Origin: Membranipora membranacea
Taxonomy: Eukaryota > Bryozoa > Gymnolaemata > Cheilostomatida > Membraniporidae
Direction of reading: 5' to 3'
Length of the DNA: 64,000 bases
Assembly (NCBI GenBank): GCA_914767715.1
Contig: OU612074.1
Coordinates: 10,574,062-10,638,061 of the forward strand
Part shown: piece after piece, positions 36,601-47,500 of the stretch
How the letters are laid out: every line of letters starts with the position of its first letter
Numbering within the stretch: position 1 is the first letter of the stretch
Translations under genes and position numbers: made by a program
The notes under the pieces: generated by a model
Seen by the model: the letters and a program-made list of their open reading frames with translations, nothing else
What the model was told of the DNA's origin: nothing
Database searches by the model: none

Positions 36601-39600
36601 ATGCCTGACAAGTGAAACTTGTCTCTCAAAAAGATATGAAAGCTCTTTGTTCATAAGGTTTCTATTGCTTCAGGTTGGTTTGGCAACCATCAGCCATCAA
36701 TCCCACCACAAATCTGATCAATCAACATCCTTGTTTGATTTACCCCTACTAATCGACCAATAGGAAAGGTTATTGCATGAGGATGTTTTTAAATAAACCT
36801 TGACAAAAAAACATTTTGGATTAATTTTGGCTACAGCTAGTATGACATTAATCACTGCTAGTTAATGACAAATTAATCGTGTGTTATAATGACTATGTTG
36901 CCCTGGATGTAATGATTCATACCACAATAATAATAAGTTAGTACAGTAACTGGGGTACTCTGCCCTCTATATTTGCCGTATTTAGCTGTTAATAGGTTAG
37001 GAAGGTCTTTTTCACATGCTCATCGTTTTGCCGTTGCAAAAATCCACCATATTCTGTGGTTTGACAAGATGAACCAGATTTTGTGGTGAATATTAAACGG
37101 ATTAGTTTTTGAGCTATGAGGAACCACAATGATGAAGGATGTACTACTAGAGTTAGGTCAAGGAACTGAGCTGATAAGCTGATGTCATTTGTTATTCTCT
37201 AGAGAAAAACTAAACATACATATTGCATGTTTGCAGGGAATCGCTATGAAATTTGAGTGGTTAAAGCCTAACAATTAAGGCTCTTGTGAGTTCTGTTATT
37301 TCAATTATTTGTAAATGACAGACATTTTAACTTGGCCCCCATAACAAATCTGTTATCAGTCCATATCGCCCCTGGATGATTCCAGGCTACAGTGGTTTGA
37401 CTTGAGATCCTGATCATATTTTAAGATTGGCCTTAGGGCTGGCCTAAGTATGTCCAGACTTAATAGTAGGTTTGAGCTGGAACATCACTAGGAGTGATAA
37501 AATCTGATCACTTTGGTCCAATTTACGCCCAACCTGAGGTTGACCAATATGTGGTTTGATTTGGTACCTGCGATTTCTGATTTTAGATGTTTGACGTCAT
37601 ATCATCACATATTGTGGTCCCTTGATATAATTCTATATGACAGGGCACAGTAGGTTATTATCAGCATGGTGTTTGAAACTGGAGAGCGCTACGACCAAAC
37701 AATGTCAGAGACCTACTGCTGTTTCAAACATTAAAAGCAGATGCTTAATTACTAAATTTTGCATGTCTGTGCAGAAATAAAGCATTGCATTGGCCTAAAC
37801 ACTTCTTTATTCTTGAACTTTTCAACTCAATTTTTGATTGTCACTTTTTTCACTTAATTTCAGATTACCAAGGAGCGTGCTTTGCAAAGCCTTAGTTCTA
37901 TGTCATCTTCACAGATAGTATCAGCGTCATCCATGCGGGGCCCCGCACCTTCATTTCACCCGGCAGGTCCAGGTATTCAAGCAACAGGGTTTATGCAAAC
38001 GGGTGGCATGACGTCCCCAAGATGGCCTCTCCCTATAGCTACTGTACAACCCCAGTAAGTAGCTTACTGTCTACTTTTCACACCGTGAAACTCTCACTAA
38101 TTACAACTTAACAGACATATCCTCATTCTAGTCCTACAATGCGCTAAAAATAAGAACACAACAAATAATTTCTACAAAAATTCTTCTCATGCGTGCATAA
38201 CTACATTCAACCCTGTGGCATTGAGATTATGAGATTCTCTACTTCTTGAGTAAAATCAGGAAGCCCTGGCAGATTAAATCTTTAAAAGATTAAATCTTGA
38301 TCTCCTTGTGTGCAATTATCAATCATATGCTGTGAATAGCTTTTCTGATTTTTTTCGAAAATTCTGAAGTTCAAATATTTTCATTACAGCCTGCAGGCAC
38401 TACCTAGTGGATTACAGGATATAAAACCAGCAATGGGTCTGACATCACCTCCCACTAGTGTGTCTACTGCACATAGAGCACCGGCATGGGAGGGGCGTAG
38501 CATAGCCGGCCCTAAACTCAGGCTCAAACAGTTCCTAGCATTCCTCAGTCAACAACCACAACAACAACAGCAGCAGCAACAAGAAACAGACAATACAAAG
38601 GTGAGAATCAATCAACCAACCAATCACATCCTTCAGTACGCAGAGGTTGTCAGGTCTAACTATTAACCTTAACCAATGTGTCGGCTCTGCTGATTGGTTG
38701 TTTTCCCCAACCCATCCAATCAGAGCCAATACATTGGCTCTATTAACCTTTGACCCTGACTGGTATTTTTACCACTTCGATTTGTTTACAAGTATATTTT
38801 TTGTGCTGATGGAATGTAAACAGTCTACCTTACCTGCACATGTTGGTTAGTTTGCCCTGCTTTTGTGGTTGGTTTGATATTATACTGCCTTGAGGCCAGT
38901 TATTTCATCACCACCACCTAATGTTTTTGTGTTGACCAAAATTGATCAGTGTATAACCCTATGAAGTAAATATCATCATTATTAACTCTGTCACGACAGG
39001 TCTCGATTGGTGGGCGATGATGGCTAGAAAGGTCTCCAATTTTTGAACTAAGTGTTGGCATTAGATAGATCTATGGGCATGAGGAAGAGAGGCCCAAAAA
39101 ACCTTTGGATTTTTTCCCATCATACCATCTTCAAGTACTACTGATTCGATGGCATCACTATTGACGACAATCTCAACATAATATTGTATTATCAGCTTGT
39201 TGCTGGTGATGTAGTCGCTTACTATTTTTCTTGTTACAGGATCATATATTTGTTGAGTTGGGCATACCGTCTTACGATGACCCGTTATTGGAGGTAGTCG
39301 ACATCAAACAGATCTATGACAAGTTCCCTAACAGTAAAGGAGGCCTACAGGTTAGATATCATCCACCATTTTTCCATGTGAATTTTAAGGTCGGCCTAAA
39401 TCGAGCTGAGTTGTCGCCTCTTGGCTTGCCCTCAAAATACACATCCACTGCCATGGTTAGAACTTAGAAAAAATCATAAAAAAATCTGCCGCCATTGGGA
39501 CTTGAACTCAGGCCTTTTGCGTTGCGATCAAAGACGCTCAGCCACGCCAGCCTGTTGTAGCTCGCATAGCTCAGTCCCAACTGGCAGGTGTTTAGAGACT

Positions 39601-42600
39601 CAAAGAGACCTGAAAATAGCATCAGGTCAATCCATGGAAGTGCAGTGATTGATAATTACCCTATAGGATGAAAATTTCCGAAGGAGTTCAAATTCCGCTT
39701 AGGACCTATTTACAATTCACCTAATATACATTCCGCTAGACGTTACATCGGCTAATCAAACTAAATTTAAAACTGAAAATTAAACTTTTCTGGGCGCGAT
39801 TTGATCCTGTGAATATTTGCTTCCTGTGGGATAGTTGTGACTATTGGGTGGTATATTGCAAGTTCAAGTTCGAATGTTAACATCGATATAAACGGTCATG
39901 GAATAGGAAGACAACCTATTTAGAGAGTGTAAAGAGAACCAAACGCCTTTTTTCTATGTCTACGCCTGGGTAGACGAGAAGAATTTCCAGCTAACTATGT
40001 TTAAAAGTAACTTTGGTGTGAATTGTTTGACTCAAAAACGCAACTAAATATCCGCAGAATGAAATATTATCAGAATACTATCCATTGCCTCATTTTCACA
40101 GCCTTGCTTCAAGGAATTCCACACCAAAAAGTGAAAATTGTGGCAAGTGTTAATTGAGACTTATTTCTGGAATGTGCACTAATCACTTGTCTTGATCACC
40201 TCGGAGATGTCATCAAATAGCCTGTTTTGGAGCCGTAAACATGGATGTAAATGATGCAGTCCATCGATACTTGCGATAAACCCAAACGACTTCATAGAAG
40301 AATAAAGCCAGCACATTTGAGGATAGTTTCTTAGAATTTGGGATAGAAACCTTCCCATCATTACTCATAGGCTCAATGAGGTTTTGAAATGGTTAAGTGT
40401 GGTGTTTCATTTTGAAATTCCACACTTCTGTTGGAGCACTGTGAAAAAAATGTTTGGGAAGTAGGATTTATTTTTTGAAAACTGCAAACTTTGTGAGCTG
40501 AACCTTTATGAGGTAACCAGCTCTATTAGAAGTCTGATGGGGCTTTGATCTGGCCCCAACAGTATTGCTCGTAATCATCAAGAGCTCTTTGGGTGGTCTG
40601 TCAATCAAAAACTGCCGAAATCATAATCTGATTGCTCCTAGTTGAGTGGACTTGTGCCCAAATCGCTCGATCATTCATTGGACTAAGCTATTTACATTTT
40701 GAGTGAACAATTTGGGAACGATTTTGTCTAATTGGGCCAAATGGGCGATGATTTAAAACGAAGTCAAAGACATAATTTGCTTTGATGCTAGTTGAAAGAC
40801 CCACCCGGATAATAACAGTGGAATCTTACATGGGGGTGTAGAGCGGCACTAAACATTGCGTTGTGGTATTAATAAATTATTTTATTTTTGCAGGACCTGT
40901 ACGAGCGTGGGCCGAATGGTGCTTTCTACTTAGTAAAATTCTGGGCAGACATAAATATAAATGTGACAGAAGACACACCTGGAGCATTCTATGCAGTTAA
41001 TATGTTGTAAGTAGAATGCGGCATAACTCTGTATTATGTTGTAGCGTAGTATAATATGCTATAGCATCAATAACAAAGTATAATGCATTATATATGATAT
41101 GTGTAACCTATATCATATATAATATAGTAGGACTATGCTCTGTTATGATATATTACTTTTAATAGATAAGTGTGGCCTATATAATATAATAGGCTTTAGC
41201 TTTATCGTTATATATTATTTATAATAGATGAATAATATGATCATGTAAATTCTATTATTTTATTTCTAATAAGATGGGGTCAGGTTTCTGGTTGGGCATA
41301 ACCGACAATTTCTCAGGTTCCAAGAACCAAAATGTAAGAGGTACAACATTTTGTGTAATCACTTGGAGGGTAGTATAAATGCCCACACACCGCCAGGTTG
41401 CCAGTAGTGGCATTCCATTGTCAACCACAAACCTACTACTAGCAATCTGGGTTGAGTCTGAGCATTTCGATTACTTCATGCAGGCAGGACTTTTTCTTAT
41501 CATAACGTACATTGTCTTTTTTTTATTCCAGATATGAGAGTGATGAACAAATGTCTATTAGCTGTTCAAGTAAAGTCTGTTCTTTCGGACGGCAAGTCGT
41601 CGAAAAAGTTGAGGTATGTGTGCATATGAAATTATTATATATACAAAGGATCTCATGGTTTGTGTTTCATGGTACTTAGGAGATTCCCTAGCAATATCTT
41701 TTTATTAAAGAAAAGAAATTGAATTCTAGCCCCACCTTTTTTACTTATATTGAGTGCGGCTTACATGATTTTTAAAACAACTCTTGACGGTGATGCTGGA
41801 ATATTGGGTTTGATAGTTGCTAATTCAATTTTTAAATTAGGCTTTGCATAATCAAAATTTCCCACATCAATGTAGATGGTCATTTTGAAAGAGAGGACCC
41901 AAACTGTTAGTCAGAGCCAACACATTAGCTATGGCTTATATCTACTTAGCCAATGAGTTGGCTCTGACCTGACTGCCTGTTGGGTGGAAAAGAGAGTCAA
42001 TGCCAGGTCACTGAAAGCACCTATTGAGATAAAGTGAAAGGGAAACTCAATTGTGTATTATGTTTTAATAGGAAGTTACAGGAAAGTTACATCTGACCTT
42101 GCATTGGCTCTCTCCCTCCCATCAACCAATCAGAGCAAACACATAGGCTAATATCTTCCCATTAATTGTAATACATTAGCTATTTCCATCAGCTTTTTTT
42201 CTAGTGTATATTATATACACTATAATATATTTTATATCACATTATGTATTATTTTATATATTGTTTTATCTATTATACAGACTGATCATGCTAGATACGA
42301 GAATGGAAAGTTTGTATACAGATTTCACCGGTCTCCAATGTGTGATTATATGGTCACATTTATACATAAACTCAAACAGCTACCTGAGAAATACATGATG
42401 AACTCTGTACTAGAAAACTTCACTATGTTACAGGTTAGTTAATCTCAAAAACATATGTTCTATTTAATTAATTACGTATTAAAAGCCATTTATATTTTAT
42501 ACTATATTATATTAGTGCATTTCATAATGTTACATGTATGTTAAACTCGGGTACATCACATCATACAGTAGATTCTGCCCAATATCCAATTAGACCCGAT

Positions 42601-43196
42601 ATTTGTATAGAAGTAGACTACGTACGTTTACAGCTTTCAATTCCGGATTGAAAAATAGCCTTCTAAGCCCAGGCCCTTCCTGTCCTTTCCTGGGATATTT
42701 TTCACCGAATATGGACCAGGTTAAGATCAAGCCAATTCATTGAACTATAGCTGTGATCTGTTTTGTCTTCCCCGAGTGTGTAATACAATCTGTTTTCAAA
42801 ATATTAATATTGAATTGCTATTTTATGTAATTGTCTCCTCACAAGCAGAGAGGAGATAATTCTACCACCTCATGAATTCAAATCAAACTGCACCATGAAA
42901 AAGCTCCTATATTAAATTCCTCACCTCACCTTTCAAGCTGCAGTCTTGTATGTTTAATCGGTTCAGTAAGCCTAATGCTCAACCATCAAATGCAACCTAT
43001 ATCAAATATTGTTTACACATTTATAATGTAAAATGTACACTCATGTATACCATCCATAATGTATACTCATACCCTATTGCAGGTTGTGCAAGATAGGAAC
43101 ACAATGGAGACACTGTTGTGTATAGCGTTTGTGTTTGAGATATCAGCCTCCGAATCAGGGTGCCAGCATTCTATATACAGACTTGTCAAAGACTAA
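33623..43196 (+). CDS. TEAD: TEAD/Scalloped transcription factor, ten exons
   Basis: DNA-binding partner of YAP/Yorkie at the end of the Hippo pathway. Exons: 33623-33865, 34297-34366, 35870-36012, 37864-38054, 38390-38600, 39240-39350, 40894-41006, 41532-41613, 42281-42433, 43083-43196. With the first exon-3 donor the sum is 476 aa and all phases close. An acidic N-terminal region rich in Ser and Thr precedes the TEA domain ([46 protein letters not shown]; about residues 71-143). Then comes a Pro/Ser-rich linker with a Q-rich run (exon 5), and the C-terminal YAP-binding domain, ending [10 protein letters not shown] as in vertebrate TEADs. Conserved landmarks include [37 protein letters not shown] and [14 protein letters not shown]. 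Exon 3 can run on through a tandem repeat of donors. The start is the first ATG in frame; a second (MSGVSTW) lies 17 codons on. Confidence 0.97.
35992..36140 (+). repeat. 30-bp tandem repeat carrying TEAD exon 3 donors
   Basis: The unit AAATCTTGTCCCAACGCTGT AAGTAGGACC is repeated nearly five times. Each unit carries a donor-like GT at 36013, 36043, 36073, 36103 and 36133 (GTAAGT, GTAAGT, GTGAGT, GTAATT, GTAGGT). Because the unit is 30 bases, all donors are in phase 0, and the frame stays open ([10 protein letters not shown] per unit) until a TGA at 36151-36153. Two further degenerate units with GTAAGT lie at 36204 and 36304, beyond that stop. Confidence 0.9.
38670..38740. repeat. MITE-like element, family B copy
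   Basis: AACCAATGTGTCGGCTCTGC at the left mirrors CAGAGCCAATACATTGGCTC at the right, with TTAACC flanking both sides. It lies in TEAD intron 5. Confidence 0.65.
39488..39565 (-). repeat. tRNA-derived SINE-like repeat
   Basis: On the minus strand GGCGTGGCTGAGCGTC (box-A-like) is followed by CTGAGTTCAAGTCCCAATGG (box-B-like), with spacing close to that of a tRNA gene. The ends do not form a convincing acceptor stem, and it sits in TEAD intron 6 with no terminator-like T run just after it. Confidence 0.5.
40591..40805. repeat. MITE-like element, family A copy
   Basis: GGGTGGTCTGTCAATCAAAA at the left is the inverted match of TAGTTGAAAGACCCACCC at the right. Inside are AATCGCTCGATC and GAGTGAACAATTTG motifs shared in degraded form with the other family A copies. 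It lies in TEAD intron 6. Confidence 0.65.
41390..41465. repeat. MITE-like element, family C copy
   Basis: It contains the core AGTAGTGGCATTCCATTGTC followed by CAACCACAAACC and ends near GAGTCTGAGCA. Partial inverted symmetry (CAGGTTGCCAGTAGT against ACTACTAGCAATCTG) is visible. It lies in TEAD intron 7. Confidence 0.55.
41911..42150. repeat. Two MITE-like family B copies in TEAD intron 8
   Basis: One copy at 41911-41968 has CAGAGCCAACACATTAGCTA and its inverted match AGCCAATGAGTTGGCTCTGA. A second at 42101-42150 has GCATTGGCTC and CCAATCAGAGCAAACACATA. They may be two halves of one larger element, or two insertions. Confidence 0.5.
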
Positions 43197-43710
43197 GACC
43201 TCCGACCGTTGAATCTGGAAACCGGGTGAGGAAGGGAAGACTTTTTTTCAATTAGGTTTTTAGGGACATTTCATATAACAATTAATTCACATTATCAATT
43301 CATGCATTCATTAGGTCATTATCGACTAGCAGCATTTAAAAGTGACTCATAAAGGCCTGTTTCATTAATATCTTGAATGAACTTAACCTGATGCTAGCCT
43401 TTATCCATAGGACTACTATGCACTCATTTTTCCCTACTTACTGATATCACCAATACTTGCTGATACACTTTTAGCTTTTCAAACTAAACCATTTTTTATT
43501 CCATATCAACAAAATCGGACATCCAATTTTGTAACATGTTCTTTTTTTCATATCGTTAACCCGCTCTATACTATGGTTGTGAGAATTTTGTATACATATT
43601 TTGTAAATATTTTACTGCCGTTAGAAAGTTTGTTACATTTCTATGTTTATTTTATTTGTAGCCATTAACTTCTTATAATGAGATTAGATTTCAATCATTA
43701 GCTATGCAAG

Positions 43711-43875
43711 TTGATGTCATAGGTAACCTTGATACAACGATGTAAAATGGTAAAATTTATGTCAAACAGTAACATTGATGTCATACGTAACATTGATACA
43801 TTGATGTCAAACAGTAACACTGATGTCAAACAGTAACATTGGTACATTGATGTTGAATTGTAACATTGATACATG
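43711..43875 (+). repeat. Minisatellite downstream of TEAD
   Basis: Imperfect head-to-tail units built on GATGTCAAACAGTAACATT and GATACATTGATGTCA follow the TEAD stop by about 0.5 kb. Units are 18 to 33 bases and imperfect. If the TEAD 3' UTR is long, they are transcribed. Confidence 0.65.
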
Positions 43876-44207
43876 TTTGCGACAGTTAATAATAACAATG
43901 ACTATAACGAACTATCGACCAGTGTTTTGCATTCATCTGACCATTTCTGTCTCATCCAACTCGTGAGGTTTCAATAGATCGATATGTGTGATCCGCTAGC
44001 ATTTAAAAAAAGAACTACACCTGTCCTGGATGATTTGATCCAATCCCCTTCACATTCAGTTGCCCCCTGTTTTTTTACTAAGGGGCTCGGGCGCATAGGT
44101 TGAACAAAAATTTACTTACACAAAACTGTTGATTAAGACCTGTTTATCGTTTTAAGACTTTAGGCAAACATGATATTTTGTTACAATGATTGAGTCTTAT
44201 ACATAAG

Positions 44208-44213
44208 TTTATT
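44208..44213 (-). promoter_or_regulatory. Polyadenylation signal on minus strand
   Basis: TTTATT on the plus strand reads AATAAA on the minus strand, 56 bases after the stop codon of the small minus-strand ORF at 44269. The spacing fits a short 3' UTR and is the main support for that ORF being transcribed. Confidence 0.35.
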
Positions 44214-44268
44214 CACACACAAAATGAATAGATCATAGAGGGAAGTAAAATAGTATGTTAGATAAATA

Positions 44269-44511
44269 TTACATGCTTGATATCCTAATCTTTCCAGCGG
44301 ATTGAGTCAAATTGTTGATAAGCTGGATAGGATTTTCAGTTTCTTGAGTTATCAAACGACGCTGAATTATCTTACTTATCAGTTCAAACTTGTGCATCAA
44401 TGTTTGGACTAATTCTGATGAGTACAACAGGGCAGCGAACCAGATGAAAGACAGCGACATAATTCTTCTTCTAGATTGCATTGCTGCACATTGCTCATCA
44501 AAGAGCATCAT
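44269..44511 (-). CDS. Small uncharacterised ORF or terminal exon
   Basis: An 80-residue reading frame starting with two methionines, with a hydrophobic stretch (SLSFIWFAALLY) and a polar C-terminal half rich in I, Q, L and K (LISKIIQRRLITQETENPIQ). I do not recognise it. Support is limited to its composition, which looks more protein-like than neighbouring chance ORFs, and an AATAAA 56 bases after the stop. Its ATG lies only 16 bases from the RING gene ATG on the other strand, so the two would share a bidirectional promoter or overlap at their 5' ends. It could also be a chance ORF. Confidence 0.25.
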   Translation of the reverse strand: MMLFDEQCAAMQSRRRIMSLSFIWFAALLYSSELVQTLMHKFELISKIIQRRLITQETENPIQLINNLTQSAGKIRISSM

Positions 44512-44526
44512 GATCAAGAGGAGACA

Positions 44527-47500
44527 ATGGCTGACACAGAGCCGTTAGAAACAAATGCAGAAGTGTTAGCTGTAATGGTGGAAAACTCTGAGCATATTAT
44601 GGCGTTAGCCAAGGAGATTACAACTGAGTCTTCGATAACAAGCTCAGAGCACACCATGGCTTTAGCCAAGGAGATTCAAACTGAGTCCTCGGTACATAGC
44701 CTGGAGCACATGATGGAGCCAGCTAAGGAGATAACAACCGAGTCTTCAGTAACAAGCTCAGAAAATATGATGGCATGTGCTAAGGGTATCACGACAGAAT
44801 CTTTGGTAACAAGTTCAGAGAACTTGATGGCACATACAACAGTGTCGCCGGGAACAACTTCAGAGAATATGATGGCGCTGGCTAAGGAAATAAAAACAGA
44901 GATGGAATGTGTCATCTGTATGGAGTTTAGGACACTCCAGATTCTTCCTTGTGGACATCGTTGCTGCTTTGTTTGTGTTGGTGAGTTGTTTCTTGTAAAC
45001 TTTGAACCTGCATTGCACTGATAGTGTCAGAAATTGATGTGCTGTCGAAGATTTTGGTAGACATTGTAAATCAGATCATACTGTGGAAATGAATTGATTC
45101 CACAGGAAAATTAGCAACACCCTCATGGCTTTCTTTACATCAAAAGGACATTGGTAAAATTTAGATCAAATTTGATTTAATTCAACTTTCCACTATTCCG
45201 GTTGTTCCAATTCTACTTGTGGACCCCCAGAAAGTGTCGCCGGCTTGTGGGGGAACTCCTTTATGCAGGCAATTTGGATTATAATTGATCTCGGTAATCC
45301 TGCACTGTTTAATTGATCTTCTTGTCATTCATCATTTGCTCTGTATTTATTCCTGTTCTCAGAATCACTATCAAAGAATACAGCAGCCTTGGAATGCCCC
45401 TTTTGCCGGAGAGAATGTGAGATTACTGGAGATGGATTCCCGATCTGTCGCTTATCTGAGTTTCTGAAAGATAAACTATCAATATCATCAGAGCGACCAA
45501 AGCAAAGGGAGGAAAGGGGTAAAATTTATGATTGTATTTAGTCATTGTAATTTTTCCTATCACTCTAGCAGCTGTTTTCCCGACTCAACTAGGTCTGGGT
45601 TGCACTGCCAGACGGGTATTTGTCAGAAGAGGATATCCTCTTCTGACAAATACCCGTCTGGCAGTGCAACCCAGACCTAGTTGACAATTGGCCATTTACC
45701 TAACACATTTTTAGCCCTGCGGCCCCTATCTCTCAACCGATGCGAAAACCTTGTTCATGATATAATCAAAATTTGGGTGTAGGATAAAGCAATTCCAAGA
45801 AAATGACAATGTATAAATGAAAACTTTGCTTGTGAATTAAAAGAAAATTAGTTGCCATCCTCTCTTGAAAGCTAAATTTGGATTATTTCGATAGAAACTG
45901 AGAGTCGTTGCCAATACTGCAAGCATACTGTTAAGGCTGAATGTCAGAACTGTCAACAATTCCTTTGCTATGGGTAAGTGTTACAGTGTACTTTTATTTG
46001 GGGTTGTAAACTGAATTATTAACCCCCACCGAAATTAATATGTCTTAACTGCAAACTTTACAATGAAGGTAATTGTGATTAGGTATGTGTTGCACCAACG
46101 TCTTTGAAAAACCTAAACCACTTAGAATTCAAGCTAGGGGTCACACGAGTTCAAAGCTTGATTTGCATCTCTTGCATACAAACATTAGGATGGGACAGTG
46201 AGATCGACCTTTTTTTCATCAGCAAATCGGTGCTGAACTCTAGAAAATATGCCAGGGCACCCTTGCAGCCGTATACATAAACCCTGCGGTAAGCTTGTCT
46301 TCATTCAGACAGTTAGGTTTTAGAAAGTTTACCTCTTGCTCCACGAGATGCATGACCATGATGCAATCTTCCAGATGTGTTGTGGAAACAGAATGCACAG
46401 GAAATGACAAGAGACATAAAGCCGATTCTATCGAAAAGGCTCTGGAGAAGTCTGATGATAAACTGAAGACTTGGAGAGTTGCTACCAAACTTGAGGTATT
46501 AATTGAATTTTGTTAGAGATCTTAAAATTAAAGTATTGTGTATATCATGCTCTCTGTTCTACGATGAACATTAAATCCTCATCTCTTCTGGGTAAGAGAA
46601 AAATACAATACAAAATACAACCAATACAATCTTCTGCTGCCTCAACAAAAGGTTCCACACAACTGCAGTGATCACTATTCATGTTTATTGAGTCTTTACA
46701 GAAGGAGATGGATTGATTGATTGAATGATTGCATTTCTATCACTGTAAAAGTTGTGAGATAAAGGTTGCTGGTACACGTACTCTGCTGAAAAAGAATGCA
46801 GTTGCCTAGCATGCGAAAATAGGGTTAAAAAATAGTATCATTAATGTTATTGCACATACGTCTCAAAAAGCAGTCTTCTCACCAGGTAGTGCGGTATTTG
46901 GGGTGTCTGAGCCGACCTGAGGCAAGTTTATTCGATTCAATAGGGGGGTCTTTCAATTAAAAAGAGTGATCCTTTACTAAAGCAAGTTATCACTATCACA
47001 TCGCTCAAAATTATCACTCACTTGGTGTTTCAATTAGAGAAACTCGCATCCAAATAGCTCACTTAGAATGGGCCTAGAATGTATATAGTTCCATCAAGTG
47101 ACTGAGCGATCTGAAAGCGAGACCCCTAGCAGGTATCGCTCACTCACTGAGTGAGCGATAAGATTGCGATTTTGGCTGTTTCTAATTGAAAGACCCCTCA
47201 GAATAACTTTGGCATTGCTGCAATAATTGTAGATTAAACTGCTGGAGGAGATTGCAAAGTTGAAACAGAAGGAGATTGACGAGAGGAAGTCTGTCCTCAA
47301 AGCCGCAGATATGATTGACTCTTCAATCAACGCTTTGCAAAAGATCTCCCTTGTTAGACAAATATGTGAGAAAATCAGATTTTCATCACTGGTATCGTAA
47401 TGATTAAGTATACCTATACATGTGGGCAAGATCAAGTAGGGTTACTGTCCAAGTCTCTCTGTCCATGTCCATTGAGTTTTCACAGAAGTTTCAATTAGTA

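Larger units (their letters stand above)
43197..44268. other. TEAD 3' UTR and intergenic
   Basis: No coding exon is recognised. It contains the minisatellite at 43711-43875. No canonical AATAAA was found close behind the TEAD stop, so its 3' end cannot be placed. Confidence 0.5.

Noticed and set aside
44676-44915. 79-residue minus-strand ORF opposite the 19-residue repeats
   Set aside because: It is the antisense shadow of the coding repeat, and repeats without stops on one strand often leave the other open too.
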